A stretch of 64,000 nt of DNA from Trichosporon coremiiforme (lineage: Eukaryota; Basidiomycota; Tremellomycetes; Trichosporonales; Trichosporonaceae): assembly GCA_039545355.1 (NCBI GenBank), contig BCJJ01000005.1, forward strand, positions 1,239,008 to 1,303,007, given 5' to 3'. Below are positions 54,981 to 64,000 of this stretch, in pieces. The translations under genes were made by a program, and so were the position numbers. Numbering within the stretch: the first letter of the stretch is position 1; each line of letters begins with the position of its first letter. A model generated the notes under the pieces. That model saw only the letters and a program-made list of their open reading frames with translations. It had not been told where the DNA came from and ran no database searches.

Positions 54981-56463
54981 GATGAAGTTGAAAGATGAGA
55001 AAGAAGGAGTTGAGAAAGGACAAGAGATAAAAGAGTGAAGTGATGATAAAGGATAGAGTGATGACGATTGAGAAAAATGCCAGAGTAAGCGTCCCAAGAT
55101 TGGGATGGAGGCGGATGATGGGAGTAGACAGGGTATGTACCTGGACTGAGGCTGGGCGCTGGGCGCGGGCCGCTGGCCTGCGTGCTGGCGTACTGGGTTC
55201 CTTGGCCTTTGCCCTGATAGTTAGTTCTACGGCTGAGAGAGCTAGACGCTGCGGTATGCGGGCCCAAGGCTCGCTCAGAGTTGCCCAACGGGGTGTCGGG
55301 CGCAGGGAGGCAGGCGACGCTTGATTGGGTTGTAGCCGTCAAGGGCTGGCACGGAAAAGTTGAAGATCGTTCGAAAAGCTCCCGCCCGGCCCCGCAAAGT
55401 TTGTCATGCGGTTGCGCAAACAAGTCACGGGCCGGGCAATTCTGACCATCCCCTACGCGTTGATTGGCTGGAAAGAACGTCCCTGACACTTTCATCCTCC
55501 GCATCCATGTATAATCGCAATCATCTCACACATCCCCTGGACTGTGCTTGGCTCTGCGCATGGGCGCTGTCCAGATATCGTGACCTGGCCAATCCCACAG
55601 CGTCCATTTCTAATCAGAACGCCCAGGCGTGGTATGTGGGGCAGGAGCACGACAGGACTCGGCGTACTCGGCCTCCTCCGTGGCTGGCACAGCGGACCTT
55701 TGACCTGAACCTTGGCTTGGCTACGAGTTGTCCTTGGTCTCAGATTGTGGTGCCTCGGCAGGACAATGAATCGCCCTTGAGCTCCTCGCCCCTCGTTAGT
55801 CTCCAAGCGCGGACCCGATCACGGCTTGTTCCTTCCTGCCGTAACGAGAGAGGTGGTACGCGACTTCTTAAAAGACTCCAGATGGACGCGTCTCTTTCCG
55901 GGATCCTTGCTCCGCTCCACTATCCATCGCATCGCCGCGCGATTGTAACCTGCGCACGGACGCCCTTGATGAAGATCGACAAGCCAAGATCACGTGATCG
56001 GACTTGGAGACCCCGCGCAACGGACCTCGGATGTCGTCATAGAGGGCCTCGCTGATAGCAGACCAGGGCTGGACCCAGGTTTGAGCAGCGGTGGTGACAA
56101 GGCGGGCAGTACTGCAGTACCGCGCTGTGCCGGCAGCCTTGCGGAAAGCGGCACAGCGCGCCGCGCGATGTCCCCATGTTACGGTCATCCTCTGCCACTC
56201 CCTTGATTTTTACCCTCCTTTGACCGGCATGTTCACTCTGGCAGGGGCGCGCCTCCACCGCCCGTATGCGGCCACTGCAGATCCCCAACACGGAACCTCG
56301 CCGCGTCATTCTCACGCAACTTCCTGCACTGTCTTGGCTGCCTTCCCTGCCCTCCTTATCGTCCTCGGTCTTGTCCTTTTTGCTCTTTCTCACTCACTCA
56401 CTCACTCTCCTCTCCTCTGCACTGATCACTCATTCCCCCAGCTGACCGGCTCTGACATCCAAC
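54981..56463. other. Intergenic region between divergent Ccc1 and flavoprotein genes
   Basis: About 1.48 kb. It contains GATA-type motifs near the Ccc1 start, a CCAAT box (55467-55463, minus strand) and, before the right-hand gene, a CACT tandem run at 56391-56407. No gene was supported. Confidence 0.5.
55463..55467 (-). promoter_or_regulatory. CCAAT box upstream of CCC1
   Basis: CCAATCAACG on the minus strand, about 485 bp upstream of the Ccc1 ATG. In filamentous fungi and basidiomycetes the CCAAT-binding complex with HapX controls iron storage genes; the link here is inference. Confidence 0.4.
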
Positions 56464-58297
56464 ATGCGTATCGCTATCGTCGGTTCTGGCTTCTCCGGTC
56501 TCTCGGCTCTATGGGTAAGCTGGAAATGGGCCGACCCAGCTGATAAATAGCTCCTGAAGCAGTACTCGCCGCACGAGGTCAACATCTATGAGCGCGACTG
56601 GAGGCCGGGAGGGCAGTTCCAATGCGCCGAACTGAGGCGTGAGCATCTGTCGGCTGGGCTCGATCTGGCCCTCACCTTGCTGTGCGTTGGTCGTCTCAGC
56701 TAACCTACAGCCGATGGGAAAGCACCGTGCTGGGTGGACGTGTGAGTGACACAGCGTGATGCCTTGACTGACAATCAGTGGATTCGTGAGCACGCATTGC
56801 AAATGCCTCTGACACAGATCTCAGCTCGGATACGACCCCAAGACGGCGCCGAACTTTGACTTCTTCCTGCGCCTGCTCGGCCTCGCGACGCAGACCTCGA
56901 TCGTCAAGCTGGACGATGCGCTGCGGCGTGCTGGGAGCTTGTGAGTGATTGGAATGCAGCTAGGGGTCGAGAGGTAGCTAACTTCAGATCGCATCTCAGT
57001 TCGTGGGACTTGGCGTTTGAGGTCGTCCGCTTCACACTGCTTGCGCCGACTGCGCCCGATGTGACGCTGGAGGAGTACCTGAAGAAGGAGGGGTACTCTG
57101 CGGCATTCTTTGAGGAGTACCTCCTTGTGAGCTATCATCAAGTTGACCTAGCTTACTCTAGCCCCGCATTGCGCAGAAGTGGATGGTCCCCAACGACCTG
57201 ACGGCGCTGTCGCTCCCAGTGTCGCAGGTCATCGAGCTGCATGCGCCCTCCGAAACGATCGAGGGAGGAGCGTACGTGCTGGAAGACTGGCTGCTAGCTA
57301 ACAATCCAGCAAGGCTGTCGTCGACACAATCTGCTCAATCGTCCCGCCGGAGAACCTGCACCTTAACACGGAGATCTCCGCGGTCGAGTCGCTTCCGAAC
57401 GGCGTCGCGCTGAGCGAGTCGGGCGGAAAGAGGCACATCTACGACCATGCCATCCTTGCGTAAGCTACTTCATGTCGTGTAGAAGCTGACACCAGTGTGC
57501 CGGGAGACGTAGCGCTGGCAATGCTGAAGCGCGGAGGGCGCGTGACGCAGTACGAGGAGCGTGTGCTGTCACAGATGGACCACAAGCCCATCAGCGTGGC
57601 GCTGCTCCAGGTGAGCTACCAGGCAGTCGAATGAGCTAACGTACAGTCCAAGACTGTCTCAGAGACTGAGCGGAGCGGTGAGATGCGGAGTTCTTCGGGT
57701 TATCTAATGATAGGCACCGTCGAGTACTCGACGACGTCGGCACCGCCGTCGTACAACGGCACGGGCCAGTCGCACCAGCAAGTCACCCTGTAAGCTACTT
57801 GAGTCGACTCTTTAGCTGACGGCAGGAACTACGACATGACGACAATCGAGCACCTGGACGAGGACGTCGGCCAGGTCAACGTAGTGTATAACGGCACCGA
57901 GCCTGGCGTGTACAAGTTCGACTACCGCGTGCCTGTGCCGCGCGTGCAGACTCCTGACGCCGTCCCGCCCACTGACGAGGAGGAGGACGCGGACCAGAAC
58001 GAGAGGCACATCTCCCTCCTGCCCAACAGGGGCCAGGTCGAGCCCAACCTCGTCGCGTCTTACAATCTCGTGACCTCGCCACCCTTCGGAGCCAACCAGC
58101 CCTGGCCCCTTATCTCTAACCCGCCCAAACCACCTTCGCTTGCGCTGCGCACCACCCGCGCCGCTGTCCGCCTCACCGCCTGGGTTAAGGGGTGGATTGC
58201 GTACTGTCTCCGGTTCCATGTGCGCGGGTGGAATGGCGTGATCGGCGGTATGTGGCGCGTGATCTCGCGCGTGTTCGGGCGTACCCAGGCGGCCTGA
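56464..58297 (+). CDS. FAD/NAD(P)-binding flavoprotein (amine oxidase-like)
   Basis: Twelve exons (56464-56514, 56551-56638, 56711-56741, 56779-56785, 56825-56940, 57000-57126, 57177-57271, 57310-57459, 57496-57610, 57647-57677, 57714-57789, 57826-58297) give 452 residues. The N-terminus is a classical Rossmann fold, IVGSGFSGLSALW, followed by VNIYERDWRPGGQF and CWVDVGF, as in amine oxidase/phytoene desaturase-like proteins. Middle blocks: NFDFFLRLLGL, WDLAFEVVRFT, HAILAVPGDVALAM and KPISVALL. The final long exon ends in an amphipathic, Trp/Arg-rich helix (RLTAWVKGWIAYCLRFHVRG) that may bind membrane. Substrate is unknown. Exon 4 is only 7 nt, and the gene has no single long frame before its last exon, so an automated model could easily be wrong. 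All junction phases agree. Confidence 0.82.
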
Positions 58298-58935
58298 GTG
58301 TGTGAAGGTTCAGTGTCGGGGATAATGTAAGCAAGGGATGAGCGATGATTTACGAGTGGGCGTTTACGGACGATTGTACGGTGAGCGTTAGTTTACGAAC
58401 GGAGTGATTTCGTTGTTTATAGATTGGCATTGACTCTTTCTCGGCATGCAATATACAGTTTGCATTTAACACATCGCACTTCATACGGGTCTGGGATTGC
58501 CCTCCCCCTCCGGTCTGGAACCCCGCCGGTGATTGCGACCGCCATCAGCCTCTTGTGGTGGCTGTGTACTCATGTCCTTCGCCTTCTTCCTTTAATCGGG
58601 CCCCTCATTGTGATCTGGACGAGAATTGACGCGCTCTCAAGCTTACACACGATGCTCTCCGTCTTACCTAGTCTATCGGACGCTTCTTTCGTTGTGTGCG
58701 GACAGGCTGAAGACGTGCGTCCATCAGTGAAGCTAGGTCGTCAACTTCGCATTTGAGATAGAGGCTCGTGGCTATGACCTAGTGTCAGCGAGAGCTTACG
58801 GTTGGGGCCATCATGCTCGGGGGAGGAGCGGACATCGAGGAAGGGGTTAAGGAGGAAGGCTACGGGGAGCTTACTATGCCAGCATCCGCAACCGACATGG
58901 AGAGTGCGGTTACTGGCCAGAGGGGGGGGGGGGGG

Positions 58936-58996
58936 NNNNNNNNNNNNNNNNNNNNNNNNNNNNNNNNNNNNNNNNNNNNNNNNNNNNNNNNNNNNN
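58936..58996. other. Assembly gap (61 N)
   Basis: A run of 61 undetermined bases flanked on the left by 14 G (58922-58935). Size is nominal. Confidence 0.98.
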
Positions 58997-59036
58997 GTGC
59001 GTCCTGATAGAAGCTAACTCGTCAGCGAACGTTACT

Positions 59037-59061
59037 GGGGGGGGGGGGGGGGGGGGGGGGG
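59037..59061 (+). repeat. Poly-G run of 25
   Basis: A homopolymer 40 bp right of the N gap. Together with the G run on the left of the gap, it suggests a long G-tract that broke assembly. Confidence 0.85.
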
Positions 59062-60631
59062 CAGTACTGGAGTTCGATAGCCGCATTGGCATTCAGAGAC
59101 GACTGAGGAGCGGTCTCGAGCCAGAGAAGAACATATGCCACCGTGCGCTGTGAGGACGACTGACATCAGCGGCACGTCATTTAATATGCCCCCTCATCCT
59201 GACCACAGCACAGAGTTCAGTGCCTATCAACGATGATGTGCCAAGACTGTGGTTCCGGCCGACGCTGACAACAACATAGGCGGCGCCACAAACACCGCGA
59301 GTTTCGCTAGCGTTTGATGACTGAGCTCGCCACTCTTCATGTACATGGGAGGGGTGCGACGGCTGAGACGCCAAGCCAAGGAGTGGGTATAGATGCTTGG
59401 GCTCTGGGCATACGAGAGAAGTTGTCTTTGGGTCAGAGACTGAGACTGATGTGCGTGTGGCACGGAAGGAGCTGTCCGTTCGCGTTTCGGTTTCGGGTGT
59501 ATCGGTCCGAATCAGAGGTTAGTCGTGAGCTCGTAGAGTGTCATACGCGGACTGGCAGATGCAGTGAGAGCTGCAAAGCGGGGAAACGGGTGAAGACAAC
59601 CATCATTTGCTGGCGAGGGAAAGTGGCGGAGCTCATGGATGCCACTTTAATTTGTCACTCGTTTTGTTTCGTCATTTCCTGCAGCTCTAGTATGCGCTCG
59701 CACCGAACTCACTGGAACTAAGAACGGGTACTCCATGGGTGAATGCGGGTTGTACGGCGCACGTAAGTCCGTATAGTCTCATGCGCTGTTCCCACTCGCA
59801 CTGGGCGGAGATACTGACGCCGTCGCGCCCAGTGCTGAGCGTGTCCGCAGCGCACTTAGTCCTGTGCTCCGAGGTCTCTGCGTGCGAGGCAGACTGCGGG
59901 TGGCCGGAGAGGCTGTGGCTCGAAGTCAGTGCTGCGGCCACGCTGTCAAGCGTTGAGACTGTTGACATCAATATTGGACGTCTCCTTCATAACGTAGAGA
60001 AGAGGTTCCGCGACCTCCGCGAGCCCTAAGCGGACAAACGCTGAGGTCAAGCCCGGCGTCTAGGATCCGTTCGCCGCCTGATGTCAAGGCGGTACATTGC
60101 GCAACCGGGCGTCTTTTCCAGAAAGTACCATCCAGTCGTAAAGCGTAGCCGAAATGGCGCAGTCCTCGGTGCGCCAGTGCAACAGTCAACGAGTCTCTCG
60201 ACTGGTGGCTGCCCCGCTACCAAGTCAGAGCCCATCCCGATGGCATTGGAAACGTCCTGTCGCCTCGTCCCTCACACCTTACTTCCCCCGTCACCGTCGC
60301 CAAGCCGTCGCCACGCCGTCGTCAAACGGCGATAAGCCATCCCAAACTGCCATCCTAACAGCCTCACCCCTCTTGGCAACCCAAGTCCAACGTCGCTGGC
60401 GCCGCAAACAGTAATCCAGCTATAGAGTCAGGCAAAACTTGCCCATTATGGCACACCCCGCAACAAGTTCCTAACCTTGTGTACTCAGGTCCCGTGATTA
60501 ACCACCGTCAGGTCCCCAGGTCCCAAGTCAGGAAGGTCCGAACAGAGACATTGCGCCGATCACCGCGTGGAGTGTCACTGGCCATGCAGTGCACTGCGAC
60601 GACGGCGTTCGGCGTTGTGGCCTCGCAGCTC

Positions 60632-60655
60632 CGTCCCCGTCCCCGTCCCCGTCCC
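60632..60655 (+). repeat. Tandem hexamer (CGTCCC)x4
   Basis: Four perfect copies of CGTCCC in intergenic DNA. Confidence 0.8.
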
Positions 60656-60947
60656 CGCTCTCCTTGCTGGGCGGTGTGATGGTGGCGTGGTGAAACCCAT
60701 CTCGGCGTTCCTGTCGCTGCCGCGTAGTCCAGAACGTCGGCGTTCCTTTCCGCACTACCTTCCATCACCGTTGCTCCGCAAGCGCTGGGAGATACTGGAT
60801 CGAGCAAGGTGTATGGAGCAGGATGGAGTGGCAAGACCACGCCCCCATCGAACGATGTGGAGAAGATGCGGGTTCAAGTAAGACGAGTATTGTGCCTCAT
60901 GACGGCCGGTACGACGGACCTCAGGACGGGATGAGGGTCGAGCAACC

Positions 60948-60975
60948 GTGCAAACGTGCAAACGTGCAAACGTGC
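60948..60975 (+). repeat. Tandem octamer (GTGCAAAC)x3.5
   Basis: Three full copies of GTGCAAAC plus GTGC. A short minisatellite in the gene-poor region. Confidence 0.8.
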
Positions 60976-62204
60976 CTGCTTCCAGTTACTTCCGAGTGAC
61001 TCACGGGGCGCACTCTCACACCGTCGTACCGACGAAGAGACGACAAGAGCTAAGCTACCGCAGTCATCTTGTCCTTGTCACAGCTTGGTCGCCTTTCTTC
61101 GCCACCCACAACAGCCAACAGCCAACAGCCTGCGCAGTCTGCTCCCACCTCGAACGACGAAAGCCAGTGAGATAGCCACCAGAAGACCTACCCGTGCACG
61201 ATATCGTCGATTCCCACTCCACAATCTTAATTGATACGGTAGAAATGGCGGAGTCATGTGGCCCAGATTAGATCTAGCGAGGCCACGATGTCAGCCAGAT
61301 AAGCCGCGTGATGTCATCCGATCTGCATACCTCGGTACCTCTTGTTCTGATCGGATCACATCCACTGTCTCACTGTGGGCGCGAAAAATGTCGTACTTCG
61401 GCGTCACTTCGTCACTTCGTTGTCATGAACTGCGCAGGCCCAATACACTCTGATCTGTACACTCTGATCTGTGCACTGTCCACTGAAATGACGACATGGA
61501 TGAAGAAGGCAACGGTGGGTCGTGGACTGCGATCCCGCCATGGGTTGCACCTGCAGTACGACTATGCCTGCAGGGAGCAACGACTAGTGCACCGCAGTGG
61601 CTCTCCCGACCCAGATGGCGACGGACATGGCGATCCCAGGGCCATGAATGATGCCAGACACACCCCGCGGACACCGAAGATAGCACACTCCTGAACCCCG
61701 CCCCCGCACGTTGGTCGCCGCAGCTCCGACACAAGGGCGCCGACACACTGACGGCCGCTGCGCTATGCTCGCTTCGCTCGCTGCCATCGTCAATCCATGC
61801 GAAAGAAACCCTACGAAAATAGAACTGAGAAAAAGGGAAAGAGTGTCCTGAGATGCTCTGCTTGTGAGCCTTCACCTTGAGTAACGACCGTAGCCTTAAA
61901 CTGGGATTCTGCATGCGCTTTGCTTTCATTGCTGGGGAATTGCTAGAGCCATGGGTGTGGTGGATCTGCCAGTTGGAAATTTCCGAGGTATATAGCGTGG
62001 TATACAAGGAGCTGTTAGAGTGTTGGGGGAAAAGGTGTGATACTAGTACTGATACTATAGCTTTAAATAAATGATTGTCCATGCGGGTTTGCGGTGATGT
62101 GCGGTAAGGGTTGTGGTGCAGATGAGTTGCGGGGAATCGAGACAGATGAGGGGTGTCACACAGGTCGGTCCGAGATGTACAATTGTCCGTTTGGGTTTGT
62201 ATGT

Positions 62205-64000
62205 TTAGTACTTGGCGGCGGGGGTGGGGCCGGGAGCGGGGGCGTCGCGGCGCTGCGGGGCGCTGACGGCACCAGCTCCGCACATGTTGTTTCCGGGCTC
62301 CTGCTTGTCGCTCTCGTACGGGCCGGGGTAGACGCAGTTGGCGATCTTGGTGTACGCCTTGTGGTTCTGCTGCTTGTTGAACCAGCCGTCGCCGGCAGGG
62401 AACGTCTCGGTGCTCGACGGCTTGGTCACAGAGATACCCGTCAGCGTGACCGGGTCCGCGGTCTGCGTGTACTGCGCGAGGTCGCTCATCATGTTCTCGG
62501 GCACGTTGCTGAACTTGGGCGGCGGGAACGCGACTTGGTTCGACACCTCGCCGGCACCGGCACCTCCAGTCATCCACGGCTGGAAGCCAGTCGTCGACGT
62601 CGAGTAGTCCTGGCCAGCCAAGTCGGCGCAGTTGCCCATGGCCTCATGCGGGTCAGACGGGATCCAGCCGTTCTTGAGACCGAGCTGGTAGTTCCAGAAC
62701 GGGTTCGGGGCCGGGTTGGACTTGGTAGAACCAATCTTCCAGGTCCAGAAGAACCAGTGCTGCAGAGAGTCCATCGAGGACATGACGTAAGAGCGGAGAA
62801 GCTTCTTCTCGTCGTCCGACCAGGTCGTGTAGTCGTTCCAGTGGCCGCAGTCGCCAGTCTTGTCGTTCTCGAAACCAGCGTACGTGCCGTCGTAACGGGT
62901 GCCGAGGTCGACACCGTTGACCCACTGGCCACAGTCGTTGATGGCGGCAGACCACTCGCCGGCAGTGACGAGACCGACCTTGTTCAGCGTGTCGTTCGTG
63001 TCCCTGGCCCAGTTGCAGGGAGTGTACTGCATCGAGGCGAGGTCGCCCTTCATCTGAGGCTGGAAGACGAGGTACGGGTGCTGATCCATGGCAAAGCGGT
63101 CGGCACCGGGCATAAAGTTCTGCCACTCGGGAAGACCGAGGAAAGCGTCGTGGGCGGAAAGGATGGGGCCCTTGCCGGAACCAATGCCGGTGATCGCGCG
63201 GATCTCACGGTAGGCCTCGGCGTAGAAGGCGGCAATCGACTCCTTGCCGATGACGCTGCCGATCGGCTCGTTAATGAAGCCAAACATCTGGACGACGGGG
63301 GCGTACTCGGGTTGCGAAATGAACTGGGCAATCGAGCGGATGATGTCAAGGGCACGCTGGGCGTTGGCGAGGCCCATGGCGCCGTTCATCCAGCCGACGG
63401 GACCGAGACGACCAGAGTGGTTCCATCCGTTCTGCGATCCGGGAACAGTGTGCAGGTCGAGCTGGATACGGAGTCCGTACTTGCGCGCCCACTGGATGGC
63501 CTTGAGGACATAGTTCCACGAGACGTTGGCAAGGAACGGCTCGTCGTTGTTGTCCCACTTGGAGATGGCCCAGTGGCCGATGGGAAGACGGATCCAGTTG
63601 AGACCGGCGGAAGCGATCTCGGCAAAGTCGCGCTCAGTGATGAAAGTCTCGTAGTGCTCAGTCATGGCCTCGGTCAGGTTGGCGCCCATGTTGGTCGAGA
63701 GCCAGTACTCGTCCTTGGACTTGGAGTCGCCGGAACCGAGGTAGTCCTCGTAGAGACCAGGGACGATGAAGGGCTCAGTGTTGAGCCAGCCGCCGAGGTT
63801 GACACCCCAGATGCGGCCAGAGTTCATGTCCCAGGTCTCGTTCAAAGGCTGGGTCCAGCTGTTCGGGCGGGCGTCGTTGTTGAAGGGGTCCTCGGGGTCC
63901 TGGACCCAGTATCCGCCGTGGGGGTTGTCGTAGACCATGGTCGTGCCGTCAGACAGGGTGATGTTGGAGCCCTGGCCGCCCGTCGTCGGCTCGGGCTGGG
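62205..64000 (-). CDS. Glucan 1,3-beta-glucosidase (GH5 exo-beta-1,3-glucanase), N-terminus outside window
   Basis: The frame is open from the TAA at 62205 to the right edge (598 codons seen), so the start lies beyond 64000. The GH5 barrel begins at GVNLGGWLNTEPFI and contains ERDFAEIASAGLNWIRLPIG, the acid/base glutamate in FGFINEPIG (near 63268) and the nucleophile in VTAGEWSAA (near 62955); WFFWTWKIG is a family landmark. A C-terminal extension of about 120 residues (from about 62570) is Pro/Ser/Ala-rich. These fungal enzymes trim beta-1,3-glucan of the cell wall; in tremellomycetes they are often type II membrane proteins or secreted. An in-frame ATG at 63938 is probably internal because upstream sequence (SNITLSDGTT) reads as coding. 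Confidence 0.92.
   Translation of the reverse strand, partial: QPEPTTGGQGSNITLSDGTTMVYDNPHGGYWVQDPEDPFNNDARPNSWTQPLNETWDMNSGRIWGVNLGGWLNTEPFIVPGLYEDYLGSGDSKSKDEYWLSTNMGANLTEAMTEHYETFITERDFAEIASAGLNWIRLPIGHWAISKWDNNDEPFLANVSWNYVLKAIQWARKYGLRIQLDLHTVPGSQNGWNHSGRLGPVGWMNGAMGLANAQRALDIIRSIAQFISQPEYAPVVQMFGFINEPIGSVIGKESIAAFYAEAYREIRAITGIGSGKGPILSAHDAFLGLPEWQNFMPGADRFAMDQHPYLVFQPQMKGDLASMQYTPCNWARDTNDTLNKVGLVTAGEWSAAINDCGQWVNGVDLGTRYDGTYAGFENDKTGDCGHWNDYTTWSDDEKKLLRSYVMSSMDSLQHWFFWTWKIGSTKSNPAPNPFWNYQLGLKNGWIPSDPHEAMGNCADLAGQDYSTSTTGFQPWMTGGAGAGEVSNQVAFPPPKFSNVPENMMSDLAQYTQTADPVTLTGISVTKPSSTETFPAGDGWFNKQQNHKAYTKIANCVYPGPYESDKQEPGNNMCGAGAVSAPQRRDAPAPGPTPAAKY

Larger units (their letters stand above)
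58298..62204. other. Gene-poor region with assembly gap
   Basis: About 3.9 kb with no supported gene. It contains poly-G runs around an N gap, short tandem repeats and the 3' UTR of the GH5 gene at the right. Open frames are short and without domains. Duplicated short motifs (for example GTCACTTC near 61405 and CTCTGATCTGT near 61449) give it a low-complexity character. Confidence 0.5.

Overview
This window looks like nuclear DNA of a basidiomycete yeast, most likely a tremellomycete (Trichosporonales or Cryptococcus relatives). The reasons are GC-rich coding sequence, many short introns (about 33-300 nt) with GTGAGT/GTAAGT donors and CTGAC/CTAAC branch points close to a CAG acceptor, and gene content including a Clr2-like silencing factor, DPM2, a Fet3-type ferroxidase and a soluble fumarate reductase fused to cytochrome b5. 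This placement is inference from gene content and intron style; no phylogeny was run. I find 21 protein-coding genes on both strands, 19 complete and 2 cut by the window edges. I see no convincing tRNA, rRNA or CRISPR.

Layout: 1-13.5 kb holds the 3' part of a long coiled-coil protein, an AlkA/Mag1-type DNA glycosylase whose last exon is easily missed, a secreted von Willebrand A protein and an unrecognised four-exon gene. 14-27.6 kb holds a GAR-domain microtubule-binding protein (KAR9-like), mitochondrial OMA1 protease, a nine-exon Clr2-like protein, mitochondrial ribosomal protein uL14m and a PCI-domain protein (Csn12/PCID2). 28-37 kb holds a membrane-anchored multicopper ferroxidase with two palindromic iron-type GATA sites upstream, an MFS transporter and a tiny DPM2 gene. 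39-47.5 kb holds fumarate reductase-cytochrome b5, an intact TA-flanked Tc1/mariner-type transposon and eIF3L. 48-58.3 kb holds an amadoriase/sarcosine-oxidase-like flavoenzyme, a membrane-anchored SDR, a class I-like histone deacetylase, a Ccc1 vacuolar iron transporter and a twelve-exon FAD-binding oxidase. 58.3-62.2 kb is gene-poor, with an assembly gap beside poly-G runs. A GH5 exo-beta-1,3-glucanase runs off the right edge.

The genes are mostly independent housekeeping loci. The one functional theme is iron and copper handling: a Fet3-like oxidase (high-affinity uptake) and Ccc1 (vacuolar storage), each with GATA and/or CCAAT elements nearby, about 24 kb apart. Other themes are chromatin (Clr2-like, HDAC), the mitochondrion (OMA1, uL14m) and the cell surface (vWA protein, GH5, DPM2 for mannosyl donor synthesis). 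Exon structures were built by hand from splice motifs and checked for phase; every multi-exon model given below totals a whole number of codons.
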